NCBI GenBank assembly: GCA_017405085.1
Contig: JAFRBB010000056.1
Location: forward strand, 43,587 to 107,586
Direction of reading: 5' to 3'
DNA: 64,000 nt
From: Eubacteriaceae bacterium
Lineage (GTDB): Bacteria > Bacillota > Clostridia > Eubacteriales > Eubacteriaceae
Shown here: positions 51,807 through 62,115 of the stretch, one piece after another
Layout of the letters: each line of letters starts with the position of its first letter
Numbering within the stretch: position 1 is the stretch's first letter
Program-made: the position numbers and the translations under genes
Notes under the pieces: generated by a model
Databases searched by the model: none
What the model saw: only the letters and a program-made list of their open reading frames with translations
Told to the model about the DNA's origin: nothing

Positions 51807-52796
51807 TTACTCAATCACCTTCAATCCCATCTTCTGAATTTCCCTTATCAGTTTATCTCTGTCAATCGAACCTTTTGAAAAGGCTTTTTCCAAATTGGGA
51901 CCGAAGGATATAACCGGTGGTCTATCTTCACGATGCATTGAGGCAAGATCATTCGGTTTCCAGCCGGACAAGCACCACAAGTTGGTGTTGTTGTGATAAT
52001 CGACAATCAGGTTCATAAGCTTCTCCATTTGAGAATCTTCCATCTGAACCCCGACTTCCGTCAGTTCATCCAGAAACCATTGCAAGGTTTCGGATGGTGT
52101 GTTACTGCCGAGATTTTCTTTCTTTTTGAAAACGCGCATGATTTTTTCGGCTTCCGTGCCGGAACGATCTTTCATGAAAGCCGCTTTTGCCGATGGACGT
52201 TTTATCCATTCCAAATCAAAGCGCTCCATCGAATTTAAAAAAGAAAATGAATCCAGTCTTTTGCCTTTATTTGCGTTAGGGATCGTCTCTCCGTATTTCG
52301 GTACACATTCATTAGCCGTAGATTTAAGCCCTCCGAGGAACGCAAGCAAAGCAACTTCCGATTTTGATGGCTTTGGTTTGGCAAAAGAAAGGAAATCATC
52401 GGGAAGATAATACGGTTTTTCATCAATCCGATCCATCAGTTGATAAAACAGATGAAATTTCCCGTAGTATTTGGAGATGAGCTCCCCGGATACAATATGT
52501 CGTTCCAGTTCAGAATGGGGTTCATCCCGATATAATTCCTCAATCTCAAAGACAAAGTACGGATTTTCCTCCCGCCTGGCAATCGAAGCGAATGCAAGCA
52601 AATCTTTGCGCCGAAGTTTGGGAACCTTGGTCAGCCTTTGATAAATCCGCCACACGTCTCGCATTGAAATCGCCCCGTACAGGTTGGCACAGGCAGCAAA
52701 GAATTCATGAAGAAAACCGCGTGCTTCATCGGAAAGCCCCGCCTGCTTATACATCCTCTCTATGGATCTTTCGGATAATGGTTTAGGGTATTGCAT
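51807..52796 (-). CDS. Hypothetical protein, partner of the SEC-C gene
   Basis: 329 residues, soluble, no signal peptide. Visible features are a helical N-terminal half (SDEARGFLHEFFAACANLYG), many charged residues, and the C-terminal stretch NLWCLSGWKPNDLASMHRED. The last sentence-like block (RPPVISFGPNLEKAFSKGSI) lies before a helical end. I do not recognise a family. AAGGAAG precedes the ATG at 52796; an upstream in-frame ATG at 52826 lacks a site. With the SEC-C gene downstream it forms an AT-richer two-gene unit between thiT and a decayed toxin-antitoxin module. Confidence 0.72.
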   Translation of the reverse strand: MQYPKPLSERSIERMYKQAGLSDEARGFLHEFFAACANLYGAISMRDVWRIYQRLTKVPKLRRKDLLAFASIARREENPYFVFEIEELYRDEPHSELERHIVSGELISKYYGKFHLFYQLMDRIDEKPYYLPDDFLSFAKPKPSKSEVALLAFLGGLKSTANECVPKYGETIPNANKGKRLDSFSFLNSMERFDLEWIKRPSAKAAFMKDRSGTEAEKIMRVFKKKENLGSNTPSETLQWFLDELTEVGVQMEDSQMEKLMNLIVDYHNNTNLWCLSGWKPNDLASMHREDRPPVISFGPNLEKAFSKGSIDRDKLIREIQKMGLKVIE

Positions 52797-53151
52797 ATCT
52801 TCTTCCTTCCCATGGGTTGTGTGCATGATAAAAAATCCGTTATAAATACGCGATCACGTCATTTCTTTAGCGCCGGCCTACTCTTTTCGCGTCAAGCTAG
52901 CGAAAAACGCTTCACGAGGGCCATCAAAACAAGGATAACCTCGTGCGTCATCCTCGCGACGTATCCGGTATGACTGCTTTAAATATTGATTTTATTGTAA
53001 TTGGCTAAGCCATGATTGTCAATGTCGCATCGTGGTAAAAGTATTTATCATCGGGATTGACTTTAACGTCTTTACCAAATATACTAACATTATCTCAAAA
53101 AAAAATTCAATTGAAATCGTCAATTTCAAGCTCACAAAGGAAGTCCCGATC
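52797..53151. other. Non-coding stretch, nothing recognised
   Basis: Between the divergent hypothetical gene and the antitoxin relic. It should contain the promoters of both, but no convincing -35/-10 pair stands out. AT-rich toward its right end. Confidence 0.4.
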
Positions 53152-53422
53152 ATGGCAGCCAAAGCAATGAATTTTAAAATGGATGAAACTGACATAAAAA
53201 TATCCGCCGTGTCGCCGCGGTCTAAAACATGACGATGACCGATGTGATTAAAGAAGCACTTCACGACTATCTGGAGCGCGTCAAATAAGATCCTTACTAC
53301 CGTTTGATCACCAATGTTGAGGAAGCGTCAGCGGAAGAATCAGAGGAAATCCTTGAAAGCATCAACATTTTTTATCCGATGATGACTTAACCATCACGAC
53401 CGTCAAAAAATTCAATTTGTGA
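53152..53422 (+). pseudogene. Decayed RelB-like antitoxin gene
   Basis: An AAAGGAAG site precedes an ATG that opens MAAKAMNFKMDETD, a typical start of RelB-like antitoxins of Clostridia. The frame is lost after about 25 codons; another frame then continues MTMTDVIKEALHDYLERVK, a stop codon, DPYYRLITNVEEASAEESEE, and a last frameshift gives DDDLTITTVKKFNL and a stop. Joined, these pieces rebuild a full antitoxin of about 90 residues. At least two frameshifts and one nonsense codon are needed. Confidence 0.72.
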
Positions 53423-53446
53423 TCTAAAAACATTTCAATAAATCCA

Positions 53447-53720
53447 ATCTACGAAATACAATACACCAAGCCCGCCGGCAAATTGTTTAAACCCCATGAA
53501 GACGAGCGCGCAGTATGAAAAAGCCATCAAAGCACTGCTGTTCGGTAAGCACCCCGTAGGCGTGAACGTCAAAAAAGTTAAAGGTCAACGAAACAATGAT
53601 TATCGGATCCGGCTTGGCAAATATCGCGTCGTTTACACCGTTGTCGGCGGAAAAATCATTGCCATCACCACCCTTCTCGCCGGTTCACGGGGCGATATTT
53701 ACAAAAAAATAAGCCATTAA
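53447..53720 (+). pseudogene. Decayed RelE-like toxin gene
   Basis: Starting 24 bases after the antitoxin relic, one frame reads IYEIQYTKPAGKLFKP, a typical RelE beginning without its Met, then hits a stop; the next frame gives EKAIKALLFGKHPVGVNVKK, KGQRNNDYRIRLGKYRVVYT and SRGDIYKKI, the rest of a RelE mRNA interferase. The Arg-x-x-Asp-Tyr-Arg and Gly-Lys-Tyr-Arg-Val core is intact. A shortened 74-residue frame from an internal ATG at 53496 remains open but lacks a ribosome site and the N-terminal strand. It is probably non-functional. Confidence 0.7.
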
Positions 53721-53812
53721 CGTAAACGTAAGCAATGGCGAAATCAAGCCGTTTCACAACCCAAAATCAAAACATCTCGCAAAATCAACCTTGAGAATCA
53801 CCTTTTTATGCG

Positions 53813-53842
53813 TTGTCAAAGCCAAAAAACACGTGATATAAT
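53813..53842 (+). promoter_or_regulatory. Promoter of the ACT/PFL operon
   Basis: TTGTCA (53813-53818), 18-base spacer, perfect TATAAT (53837-53842). The leader before the ACT gene would be about 125 bases. Confidence 0.68.
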
Positions 53843-53977
53843 AAACGACGAGCCTTTAATCAAGCGTTAAAACGAACGACGCCGGTCAAAGGCCCGAAAA
53901 AATCCCCGATTCTTAAAAGCGAGCGCGCTTTTGCGTCTGATTCGCCAAAAGAAAAATAAAACATTAAGGAGAACATT

Positions 53978-54247
53978 ATGAGAGCAGTTCTGACCGTCAT
54001 CGGTCAAGACAAAACCGGCATCATCTACAACGTGTCCAAAATCCTATCCGAGAGCAATGCCAACATCGAAGACATCAGCCAGACCATCATGCAGGGCATC
54101 TTCACCATGATCATGCTGGTCGACGTATCGGACATCAATTGCGACTTTTCCGAGCTCACCGAAGCGATGGACAACCTCGGCAAATCCATCGGCATGTCCA
54201 TCCGCATCCAGCACGAAGACATCTTCAACGCGATGCACTCCATCTAA
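53978..54247 (+). CDS. ACT domain protein (UPF0237)
   Basis: 89 residues, a stand-alone ACT domain of the UPF0237 group. ACT domains bind amino acids and regulate enzymes or, as in GcvR, transcription. The sequence [20 protein letters not shown] and [20 protein letters not shown] shows the Gly/Asp ligand loop between strand 1 and helix 1. It lies 32 bases before a PFL/UPF0210 gene; this pairing is conserved in many Bacillota and Archaea, suggesting that it regulates or senses for the large partner. RBS TAAGGAGAAC precedes the ATG. Confidence 0.9.
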   Translation: MRAVLTVIGQDKTGIIYNVSKILSESNANIEDISQTIMQGIFTMIMLVDVSDINCDFSELTEAMDNLGKSIGMSIRIQHEDIFNAMHSI

Positions 54248-54279
54248 TACTGGAAACATTCATTCAAAAAGGCAAAAAC

Positions 54280-55638
54280 ATGGCAGTATACAAAGATATC
54301 ATCGAAACCGTTCGAATGATCGAGCGGGAAAATCTGGACATCCGCACCATCACCATGGGCATCTCCCTGATGGACTGCATTGATTCCGACGGCAAACGAG
54401 CCCGCAAAAAAATCTACGACAAAATCACCCGCGCCGCCGAACATCTGGTGGCCCAGGGTGAACGCATCGAGACGGAACTCGGCATCCCCATCGTCAACAA
54501 ACGCATCTCCGTCACCCCCATTTCCCTCATCGCCGGCGCCACCGCCGAAACCGACTATGTCCCCTTCGCCAAAACCTTGGACGACGCGGCCAAAGCCGTG
54601 GGCGTCAATTTCATCGGCGGCTTTTCGGCACTGGTGCCCAAAGGATTCACCCGGGGAGACCTAAACCTCATCAATAGCATTCCCGAAGCCCTGGCCAAAA
54701 CCGAACGAGTCTGCTCCTCGGTCAACGTGGGCTCCACCAAAGCCGGCATCAACATGGACGCCGTCAGCATGATGGGCGAAATCATCAAACGCTGCGCCTA
54801 TCTCACCCGCGATCAAGACGGCATCGGCGCCACCAAACTCGTCGTCTTTTGTAACGCCGTCGATGACAACCCCTTCATGGCCGGCGCCTATCACGGCATC
54901 GGTCAGCCCGACACCGTGCTTCACGTCGGTGTCAGCGGCCCCGGCGTCGTCAAAGTCGCCATCGAAAAACATCGCGACGCCTCCCTTGATCAACTGGCGG
55001 AAATCATCAAAAAAACCGCCTTCAAAATCACCCGGGCCGGTCACCTCGTCGGCACCACCGTCGCCGAGCGTCTCCACGTGCCCTTCGGCATCTTGGACCT
55101 CTCTCTGGCGCCGACTCCCGCCATCGGCGACAGTGTCGCCCGCATCTTAGAAGAAATGGGCGTCGAACACTGCGGCGGCCCCGGCACCACGGCGGCCCTG
55201 GCCATGCTCAACGACGCCGTCAAGAAAGGCGGCATCATGGCCTCCTCTTCCGTCGGCGGTCTCAGCGGCGCCTTCATCCCCGTCAGCGAGGACGAAGGCA
55301 TGATCGAAGCTGCCCGCGCGGGCCATATCTCCCTCGAAAAACTCGAAGCCATGACTTGCGTGTGCTCCGTCGGTCTCGACATGATCGCCATTCCCGGCGA
55401 CACCCCCGCCACCACCCTGTCGGCCATGATCGCCGATGAAGCGGCCATCGGCATGATCAACGCCAAAACCACGGCGGTGCGCCTCATCCCGGTCTACGGC
55501 AAAACCATCGGCGAGGAAGCCGAATTCGGCGGCCTGTTCGGCACCGCCCCCATCATGGCAGTCAATTCCTCCGACGCGTCGGCCTTCATCGCCCGCGGCG
55601 GCAGAATTCCCGCTCCTGTCCATTCCTTCAAAAACTAA
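54280..55638 (+). CDS. UPF0210 (DUF711, PFL family) protein
   Basis: 452 residues. The family resembles the glycyl-radical enzyme fold but its activity is unknown. Typical stretches are [19 protein letters not shown] near the N-terminus, [33 protein letters not shown] and [24 protein letters not shown] ([18 protein letters not shown]) near the C-terminus. The ATG at 54280 fits the family start [22 protein letters not shown] is eight to nine bases upstream. Coupled to the ACT gene 32 bases before it. Confidence 0.9.
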   Translation: MAVYKDIIETVRMIERENLDIRTITMGISLMDCIDSDGKRARKKIYDKITRAAEHLVAQGERIETELGIPIVNKRISVTPISLIAGATAETDYVPFAKTLDDAAKAVGVNFIGGFSALVPKGFTRGDLNLINSIPEALAKTERVCSSVNVGSTKAGINMDAVSMMGEIIKRCAYLTRDQDGIGATKLVVFCNAVDDNPFMAGAYHGIGQPDTVLHVGVSGPGVVKVAIEKHRDASLDQLAEIIKKTAFKITRAGHLVGTTVAERLHVPFGILDLSLAPTPAIGDSVARILEEMGVEHCGGPGTTAALAMLNDAVKKGGIMASSSVGGLSGAFIPVSEDEGMIEAARAGHISLEKLEAMTCVCSVGLDMIAIPGDTPATTLSAMIADEAAIGMINAKTTAVRLIPVYGKTIGEEAEFGGLFGTAPIMAVNSSDASAFIARGGRIPAPVHSFKN

Positions 55639-55650
55639 TTAACCCATACA

Positions 55651-55690
55651 AAAATACTCCCTTCGGGCAAATCGCCTCAAGGGAGTATTT
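55651..55690. terminator. Bidirectional terminator between the PFL gene and purB
   Basis: AAATACTCCCTT and AAGGGAGTATTT pair. The minus strand has the better T-run (TATTTTTGT), the plus strand ATTTAAAA. It lies 12 bases after the PFL stop codon. 55691-55830 before the end of purB shows nothing. Confidence 0.7.
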
Positions 55691-55830
55691 AAAACTTCGG
55701 ATAAAATGATATAAACAGATGAAACAACGCTGATTTCATCAAACAAAGCGGATAGAGCATCAGCGGTCAAAGGACCGTTTCGCGTATCACTAACGCAACG
55801 CGCAGGGACAGAGAATACCAATCCACGTCA

Positions 55831-57264
55831 TCACACCTTCAGATCGATGGCCTCATCTTTAATCAAATCACGGTTGGCCTCAAGGACGGGCATCACCTCA
55901 TCGTGGATAAAATCATCCACCTGGCTCGGTGCCCGGCCGATATACCGCTCGGGATTTAAAATGGCCGGAATATCCTCGGATTTTATGCCGAACGAGCCGT
56001 CGGCCACAATGCGTTCCATCAAATCGTTGGGCTTGCCTTCCTGCTTAACCGTCGCTCCGGCTCCCATGGACAGCACGCGGATTTTTTCATGCAAATCCTG
56101 ACGGTCGCCGCCGTTTTTAACCCCTTCCATGATGATGTTTTCCGTCGCCATGAAAGGCAGCTCATCCATGATGTGTTTATGAATAACCTTGGGATAAACC
56201 ACCAGACCCGAGGCGACATTTTCCCCGATGGTGATGATGGCGTCGACGGCCATAAACGCTTCGGGAATCGAAATGCGCTTGTTGGCCGAATCGTCCAGCG
56301 TGCGCTCAAACCACTGGGTCGCCTGAGTCATGGCGGGATTTAAGGCGTCCACCATCACATAACGGGCCAATGAGCAAATGCGCTCCGAGCGCATGGGATT
56401 GCGCTTATAGGCCATGGCGGAAGAGCCGATTTGGGATTTTTCAAAGGGCTCCTCAATTTCTTTCAAATGCTGAAGCAGACGAATATCCGTCGCAAATTTG
56501 GACAGACTCTGGGCAATGCCCGACAGCGCCGAAAGCACTCTGGCATCAAGCTTTCTCGGATACGTCTGACCGGTGACGGCATAGGTTTTGTCAAAGCCCA
56601 TTTTGGATGCTACCAACTCATCCAGCGCCTTCACCTTATCCTCATCGTTGTCGAACAAATCCATAAAACTGGCCTGGGTGCCCGTGGTCCCCTTCACGCC
56701 GCGCATGCGAATCGTGTCGATGAGATAGGTGATGTCTTCATAATCCATCAGCAGATCCTGAATCCACAAAGTCGCGCGTTTGCCGACGGTGGTCAGCTGC
56801 GCAGGTTGAAAATGGGTAAAGCCCAAGGTCGGCAGCGAACGGTATGCCGCGGCGAAATCGGAAAGCCGCTTAATCAGATTGACAAGCTGAGCCCGAACGT
56901 GAATCAGCCCTTCACGGTATTGAATAATATCCGTGTTGTCCCCCACATAGGCCGAGGTCGCCCCAAGATGAATGATACCTCTGGCATCGGGGCATTGATC
57001 ACCATAGGTGTGCACGTGGGCCATCACATCGTGCCGCAGTTTCTTTTCGTATTTTTTCGCGAGCTCATAATCAATGTCATCCACATGGCTCTTCAGTGAA
57101 GCAATCTGGGCGTCGGTAATGGGAAGTCCCAATTCCTTTTCCGATTCCGCCAGGGCAATCCAAAGCTTTCGCCAAGTGGAAAACTTATAATCGGGAGAAA
57201 AAATATGAGAGATTTCTTTTGAGGCGTAACGCTCAATCAACGGACTTTCGTATACGTCTTTCAT
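55831..57264 (-). CDS. purB: Adenylosuccinate lyase
   Basis: 477 residues. Cleaves SAICAR and adenylosuccinate to release fumarate in purine synthesis. The fumarase-superfamily signature is [16 protein letters not shown] near residue 288; the catalytic His lies in [18 protein letters not shown] near 160 and [12 protein letters not shown] near 105 forms another active-site segment. It follows upp by 72 bases on the same strand. The rest of the pur genes is elsewhere. Confidence 0.95.
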   Translation of the reverse strand: MKDVYESPLIERYASKEISHIFSPDYKFSTWRKLWIALAESEKELGLPITDAQIASLKSHVDDIDYELAKKYEKKLRHDVMAHVHTYGDQCPDARGIIHLGATSAYVGDNTDIIQYREGLIHVRAQLVNLIKRLSDFAAAYRSLPTLGFTHFQPAQLTTVGKRATLWIQDLLMDYEDITYLIDTIRMRGVKGTTGTQASFMDLFDNDEDKVKALDELVASKMGFDKTYAVTGQTYPRKLDARVLSALSGIAQSLSKFATDIRLLQHLKEIEEPFEKSQIGSSAMAYKRNPMRSERICSLARYVMVDALNPAMTQATQWFERTLDDSANKRISIPEAFMAVDAIITIGENVASGLVVYPKVIHKHIMDELPFMATENIIMEGVKNGGDRQDLHEKIRVLSMGAGATVKQEGKPNDLMERIVADGSFGIKSEDIPAILNPERYIGRAPSQVDDFIHDEVMPVLEANRDLIKDEAIDLKV

Positions 57265-57336
57265 TTAAAAACACCTTTCCATCAAAACTTTGGGGACGAC
57301 AGGATTAAGCGATGATGACATGTGCCGAGCACCGCT

Positions 57337-57966
57337 TTAAACGGTTCCGAAAATGCGATCTCCAGCGTCACCCAGACCGGGAACTATATATTTATTATTA
57401 TCCAAATGGGAATCAACAGCGCAGCAATAAATGTGCACATCGGGAAACTCGGCATGAATGCGCTCAACGCCTTCCGGCGCCGCCAAAATACAGGCCACAA
57501 CGGGATTGACTGCCCCGGCATTCAAAAGAAGCTTTAGCGTATAGGTAATGGAGCCGCCGGTGGCCAGCATCGGATCGACAATCACGCAATGAAAATGATT
57601 GATGTTCTTGGGGATTTTACAATAATATTCGTTGGGTTCTTTGGTCTTCGCGTCCCGCTCAATGCCAATCGGAAGCACGACGGCATCGGGATAGACTTCC
57701 TCAAAACCGCTCGCCATGCCGATACCGGCTCTCAAAATCGGAACAACGGCAATATGGCGTGCCTCCAGCCGCTTTTGCGTTGTCGTACACAAAGGCGTCT
57801 CGATGGTCACATCCCGCATCGGAAATTCCCTCGCCACCTCATAAGCCATAAAAGAAGAGATTTCTTTCACGATGGAACGAAATTTTCGCGTGCCGGTTTT
57901 TTTCATACGAAGCTGAGTTAAACGATCGGTAACCATCGGGTTGTCAATTACAAATGTATTATCCAT
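57337..57966 (-). CDS. upp: Uracil phosphoribosyltransferase
   Basis: 209 residues, the usual size. Salvages uracil with PRPP to UMP. LRAGIGMASGFEEVYP near residue 80 is the family loop, VIVDPMLATGGSITYTLKLL near 130 is the PRPP-binding motif, and the C-terminal GLGDAGDRIFGT matches the uracil-binding end. RBS AAAGGA precedes the ATG. It sits between ymdB and purB. Confidence 0.96.
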   Translation of the reverse strand: MDNTFVIDNPMVTDRLTQLRMKKTGTRKFRSIVKEISSFMAYEVAREFPMRDVTIETPLCTTTQKRLEARHIAVVPILRAGIGMASGFEEVYPDAVVLPIGIERDAKTKEPNEYYCKIPKNINHFHCVIVDPMLATGGSITYTLKLLLNAGAVNPVVACILAAPEGVERIHAEFPDVHIYCCAVDSHLDNNKYIVPGLGDAGDRIFGTV

Positions 57967-58148
57967 GTTGATCCTTTCTTAAAAAACCTTTGTTGTATTA
58001 TACATCTTTTCGCCAAGAAGCACAAACCTATCCGGTTTGACGCCGTTGTGTTTTTTCCATCGTCATGGTGATCATCTTTAAAAAATCAACGCGAAAAGGC
58101 AAAGCCGCATCCTTTGAGAAAGCACACGAAAATCGGGGCCGATCAAAA

Positions 58149-58934
58149 TCAGTGATCATAAATGCGATAGATCCGTTCGATTTTTGTCGGTCGGTGACTG
58201 ACCTCATCGACGGTCACGCAAATGCCGTTAATCTGTCTCGGATACCTTTTCTCGATTTCAAAACGGGCCGGAAGCTTTGTTATCATCTTCGAGACGATAA
58301 TCTCCTTCTGAACGCCCAGAACACTCTCAGCGGGGCCGGTCATGCCCAAATCCGTAATATAGGCCGTGCCTTCGGGAAGGAGTCTGGCATCGGCGGTTTG
58401 CACATGGGTGTGGGTGCCGGCAACAATGGTTGCCTTCCCGTCAAGCCAATAGCCCATGGCAAGTTTCTCCGATGTGGTCTCGGCGTGAAAGTCGACGATG
58501 AGCATGTCACAGCCCGCCAAAACCGTGTCCAACTGCTTTTCAATCACGCCGAAGGGCGAGTCAAGCTCCTCCATAAAAATCTGTCCGGAGGCGTTTAACA
58601 CCGTGATGGTCATTCCCGTCTTCTCGAAAGTATAGGTGCCTTTGCCCGGCAGCGCGTCGGGATAATTAATCGGCCTGACAATACAGGGATAGTCATTCAG
58701 ATAGTTCAAAATTTCCTTTTGCCGCCAAACATGATTGCCCATGGTTACGCAGTCAACGGGCAACGCGAGCAGTTGGCGCGCGTTTTTTAATGTCAGGCCG
58801 TTGCCTCCCGAGGCATTTTCTCCGTTGACGATGACGATATCGGCCTTGTATTCATTTTTAATTTCCTGAAGATGCTCCGATAAAACGGCACGTCCCGGAC
58901 GTCCAACCACATCTCCGAACATTAAAATATTCAT
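58149..58934 (-). CDS. ymdB: YmdB family metallophosphoesterase (2',3'-cyclic nucleotide phosphodiesterase type)
   Basis: 261 residues, TIGR00282. NILMFGDVVGRPGR holds the first Asp-x-Val metal motif; NGENASGGNGLT, GNHVWRQKEI, VDFHAETTSEK and GTHTHVQTADA supply the remaining Asn/His ligands of a dinuclear site. In Bacillus, YmdB affects biofilm and motility gene expression and hydrolyses cyclic nucleotides. It follows rny by 124 bases with the rny terminator between, the same rny-ymdB order as in Bacillus. Confidence 0.93.
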   Translation of the reverse strand: MNILMFGDVVGRPGRAVLSEHLQEIKNEYKADIVIVNGENASGGNGLTLKNARQLLALPVDCVTMGNHVWRQKEILNYLNDYPCIVRPINYPDALPGKGTYTFEKTGMTITVLNASGQIFMEELDSPFGVIEKQLDTVLAGCDMLIVDFHAETTSEKLAMGYWLDGKATIVAGTHTHVQTADARLLPEGTAYITDLGMTGPAESVLGVQKEIIVSKMITKLPARFEIEKRYPRQINGICVTVDEVSHRPTKIERIYRIYDH

Positions 58935-59017
58935 GTAAAATCCTCTCGTGTCAAAGGTTCTTCCATGGTATTGACCGTTTCAACATGGATAAAGCAAAAG
59001 ATAACCTTTGACAATTT

Positions 59018-59048
59018 AAAAATAAGGGAGAGAATGGTTTCTCCCCCC
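59018..59048 (-). terminator. Terminator after rny
   Basis: On the minus strand GGGGGAGAA-ACCA-TTCTCTCCC followed by TTATTTTTAAA, 11 bases after the rny stop. Confidence 0.75.
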
Positions 59049-59058
59049 TGTTTGTACA

Positions 59059-60585
59059 CTATTTGGCATATTCCACGGCACGGGTCTCGCGAATGACGTT
59101 GACCTTGACATTGCCGGGATATTCCATTTCGTTTTCGATTTTTTTGGCGATTTCCTTTGAGAGCAGCACCATTGATTCGTCGTTGACTTTCTCCGGTTTC
59201 ACCATAATGCGCACCTCGCGGCCCGCCTGAATGGCATAGGATTTGTCGACGCCGTCAAAGGATGTCGCGATTTTTTCCAAATCGGCCAGCCGCTGCACAT
59301 AGGAATCAAGGGTTTCTCTTCGCGCCCCGGGACGAGCCGCGGAGATGGCGTCTGCCGCCTGAACCAGAACCGCTTCGATGGTCTGGGGTTCAACATCGCC
59401 GTGATGGGCTTCCACCGCGTGAATGACCGCTTTGTTTTCCTTGTGTTTTTTCAGCTCGTTGACGCCGATTTCCACATGGTTGCCTTCCACTTCATGGTCG
59501 ATGGCTTTGCCGATATCATGGAGCAGGCCGGCGCGTTTGGCGATTTTCACGTTCGCACCTAGTTCGGCGGCCATCATCCCGGCCAAATAACAAACTTCTT
59601 CGGAATGCTTCAACACATTTTGTCCGTAGCTGGTGCGATATTTCAGACGGCCGAGCAATTTGACAATTTCCGGATGCAGGTTATGAATACCGGTATCAAA
59701 GCAGGCCTGTTCGCCGATTTCCTTGATTTGGGCGTCCATTTCCTTTTGGGATTTTTTGACGATTTCCTCAATGCGCGCCGGATGAATCCGCCCGTCGATG
59801 ATCAATTTTTCAAGGGCCATCCGGGCAATTTCACGGCGAATGGGATCAAAGCCGGACAAAATGACGGCTTCCGGTGTATCGTCGATAATCAGATCAATGC
59901 CGGTGAGGGTTTCCAAAGCGCGAATATTCCGCCCTTCACGACCGATGATACGGCCTTTCATTTCATCGCCGGGCAGATTGACCACGCTGACAGTGGATTC
60001 CGCCACGTGATCGGCGGCGCATCGCTGAATGGCTTGCGCGACAATGCGATTGGCCTTCTTTTCGGCTTCGGATTTGGCTTCGCCTTCGATTTGACGCACC
60101 ATGACAGCGGCATCGGCCCTAGCTTCTTTGGTGATCTCTTCGATGAGCATTTCCCGAGCTTCGTCCTTGCTTAAACCGGACACTTTTTCGAGTTCGGCGA
60201 TTTTTTCATCGAGCATGCCGTTGAGCTTTTCTTCTTTGGCCTCAATATCCTTATTGCGCTTTTCGAGCCGATCGCGCTGACGATCCAAACTCGCGTTCTT
60301 TTTGTCGAGATTTTCTTCTTTTTGGATTAAGCGATTTTCCATTTTTTGAAGCTCGCTGCGGCGTTTGTTGTTTTCTTTTTCCGCAGTTTCTTTGATGGAA
60401 ATGGCTTCTTCTTTTGCCGCGAAAAGCATTTCCTTCTTTTGAGCTTCTCCGGTTTGTGTCGCTTCATCTATAATTTTTTTGGCTTGTTCCTGGGCACTGC
60501 CGAGTTTACTCTCGGATGTGGTTTTTCTGATGAAATAACCCGCCGCAAAGGCAACAAAAATGCCAATGATCAAAACAATGTTCAC
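59059..60585 (-). CDS. rny: Ribonuclease Y
   Basis: 508 residues. A single N-terminal membrane helix (about 2-19), a long charged coiled coil (about 30-190), a KH domain (about 200-265, with [19 protein letters not shown]) and an HD domain with [15 protein letters not shown] and [12 protein letters not shown] near residue 340-360. It begins bulk mRNA decay at the membrane in Bacillota. The start codon is GTG; AGGAGGTGA lies 13 bases upstream, rather far. The genes ymdB downstream and the YlbF-family gene 3 kb upstream fit its partners. Confidence 0.95.
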   Translation of the reverse strand: MNIVLIIGIFVAFAAGYFIRKTTSESKLGSAQEQAKKIIDEATQTGEAQKKEMLFAAKEEAISIKETAEKENNKRRSELQKMENRLIQKEENLDKKNASLDRQRDRLEKRNKDIEAKEEKLNGMLDEKIAELEKVSGLSKDEAREMLIEEITKEARADAAVMVRQIEGEAKSEAEKKANRIVAQAIQRCAADHVAESTVSVVNLPGDEMKGRIIGREGRNIRALETLTGIDLIIDDTPEAVILSGFDPIRREIARMALEKLIIDGRIHPARIEEIVKKSQKEMDAQIKEIGEQACFDTGIHNLHPEIVKLLGRLKYRTSYGQNVLKHSEEVCYLAGMMAAELGANVKIAKRAGLLHDIGKAIDHEVEGNHVEIGVNELKKHKENKAVIHAVEAHHGDVEPQTIEAVLVQAADAISAARPGARRETLDSYVQRLADLEKIATSFDGVDKSYAIQAGREVRIMVKPEKVNDESMVLLSKEIAKKIENEMEYPGNVKVNVIRETRAVEYAK

Positions 60586-60745
60586 AATATTGATAATTTC
60601 ACCTCCTTAATATTTTTGATTGTTTTTTATTCGCACAACTCTATTTTAAACTTTTGTATGAAAAAAATCAATAATGAGTATAATTTTTGATTCAAAAGTT
60701 TTTGGTGACATTCACTCATTCCCAGTCGGCATAACGAAACAAACG

Positions 60746-61987
60746 TCAGCTGCCGGCTTTTTTTCGAAGCAGCGAATATTGGGGCAAAATACGATCGACG
60801 GGCATAGAGTAGATCATTTTTGCGTGGGGCGTGGCGTCGATGGGCTCGCCGCGCTCATTAAACAAAGCGTTGACCTTTTGGAAGAAATAAATCTCATCCT
60901 CGCCGGGGACAACAAATTCTACATGATCTCCGAGTCGGATTTTTCCTCGTTGGGAAATCACCGCCGTTTTTGTCTTAGGATCATAGGATTCGACCACTCC
61001 GCAAAAATCATAATGCCTTGTATAACTGCTCGTTCCGTAATTTTGATCGTTCTCGTCCATCATACCTTTGTAAAAAGCCTCGGTATAATGGCGGTGACTG
61101 ACTTTGGTCAGCTCCTCCACCCAATCATCGGGCACAACAAAACCCTCATTCTCAAAGGCCGCGTCAATGATGCGTCTGTAAACCGCCGTGACCAACGCGA
61201 CGTAATAAGCGCTTTTCATCCGCCCTTCGATTTTGAAGCTGTCAATACCCATCGTCATCAATTCGGGAAGACGTCTTGCCAAGCACAAATCCTTGGAATT
61301 CATGATGAAAGATCCGTGAGCATCATCCTCCAAATCAAAATGTTCCTTAGGCCTTTGCTTTTCGGAAAGGGTATAACCCCACCTGCAGGGTTGAGCGCAA
61401 TCGCCTTGATTGCTGTCCCGTCCCGTCAGATAATGCGAGAGCAAACACCGTCCCGAATAAGAAATACACATAGCGCCGTGAACAAAAATTTCCGTCTCCA
61501 TGGCATCAGGCTTGGCTCTCTGGATGATCTCAAGGTCTTTTTTGGACAATTCTCTGGCCAGTACAATTCTTGAGGCTCCCATATCATGCCAGAATTTCAC
61601 GGTGTGACTGTTGGTGTTGTTGGCCTGGGTGCTGATGTGAATCGGAAGGCGCGGCGCCGCCTCCCGAACAACAGAAAACACGCCGGGATCGCTGATCAGC
61701 ACGGCATCCACGCCGATCTTATCCAAAAACGCAGCGAAATCGCAAAGCCCGTCAAAATCTTCGTCTTTGGGAATCATATTGAGGGTGACGTATATTTTTT
61801 TATTGGCGTCATGCACGATTTTAATGGCTTCTTTCAAAGCGTCCTCGTCAAAATTATCGGCTCGCGCGCGAAGGCCGAATCGCTTTCCGGCGCAATAGAC
61901 GGCATCTGCACCGTACGCGATGGCGTATTTCAATTTTTCAAGATTGCCGGCAGGCGCTAGCAATTCGGGTTTTTTTCGTGTTAACAT
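60746..61987 (-). CDS. U32 family protein, probable tRNA hydroxylation protein (TrhP/YrrO-like)
   Basis: 413 residues. The U32 signature SYSGRCLLSHYLTGRDSNQG with DCAQPCRWGY lies near residue 180-205 and contributes iron-sulfur cysteines. Start RKKPELLAPAGNLEKLKYAI is typical. In Bacillus the neighbouring order mltG (yrrL)-yrrM-yrrN-yrrO encodes TrhP1/TrhP2, which make 5-hydroxyuridine at tRNA position 34. Here one U32 gene follows mltG directly, without yrrM or a second small U32, so it may be a combined TrhP. A protease role is not supported. GGAG precedes the ATG. Confidence 0.88.
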   Translation of the reverse strand: MLTRKKPELLAPAGNLEKLKYAIAYGADAVYCAGKRFGLRARADNFDEDALKEAIKIVHDANKKIYVTLNMIPKDEDFDGLCDFAAFLDKIGVDAVLISDPGVFSVVREAAPRLPIHISTQANNTNSHTVKFWHDMGASRIVLARELSKKDLEIIQRAKPDAMETEIFVHGAMCISYSGRCLLSHYLTGRDSNQGDCAQPCRWGYTLSEKQRPKEHFDLEDDAHGSFIMNSKDLCLARRLPELMTMGIDSFKIEGRMKSAYYVALVTAVYRRIIDAAFENEGFVVPDDWVEELTKVSHRHYTEAFYKGMMDENDQNYGTSSYTRHYDFCGVVESYDPKTKTAVISQRGKIRLGDHVEFVVPGEDEIYFFQKVNALFNERGEPIDATPHAKMIYSMPVDRILPQYSLLRKKAGS

Positions 61988-62078
61988 AGACTGTCTCCAT
62001 TTTGCAAATATTAGATTTTGTCATTCATTCGTTAAATATATTGTCATCTCATAAAAAGCACAAAGTTTTTGCATGAAA

Positions 62079-62115
62079 AAACGCTTCGACTATCGAAAGG
62101 CCGAAGCGTCTTTTT
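62079..62115. terminator. Terminator between mltG and the U32 gene
   Basis: AACGCTTCG and CGAAGCGT pair; on the minus strand TTTTTT follows, on the plus strand CTTTTTTT follows. It begins directly at the mltG stop codon. Confidence 0.78.

Noticed and set aside
53496..53720. A functional short RelE toxin
   Set aside because: The internal ATG has no ribosome site, the first strand of the fold is left out of frame upstream, and the antitoxin is broken as well.
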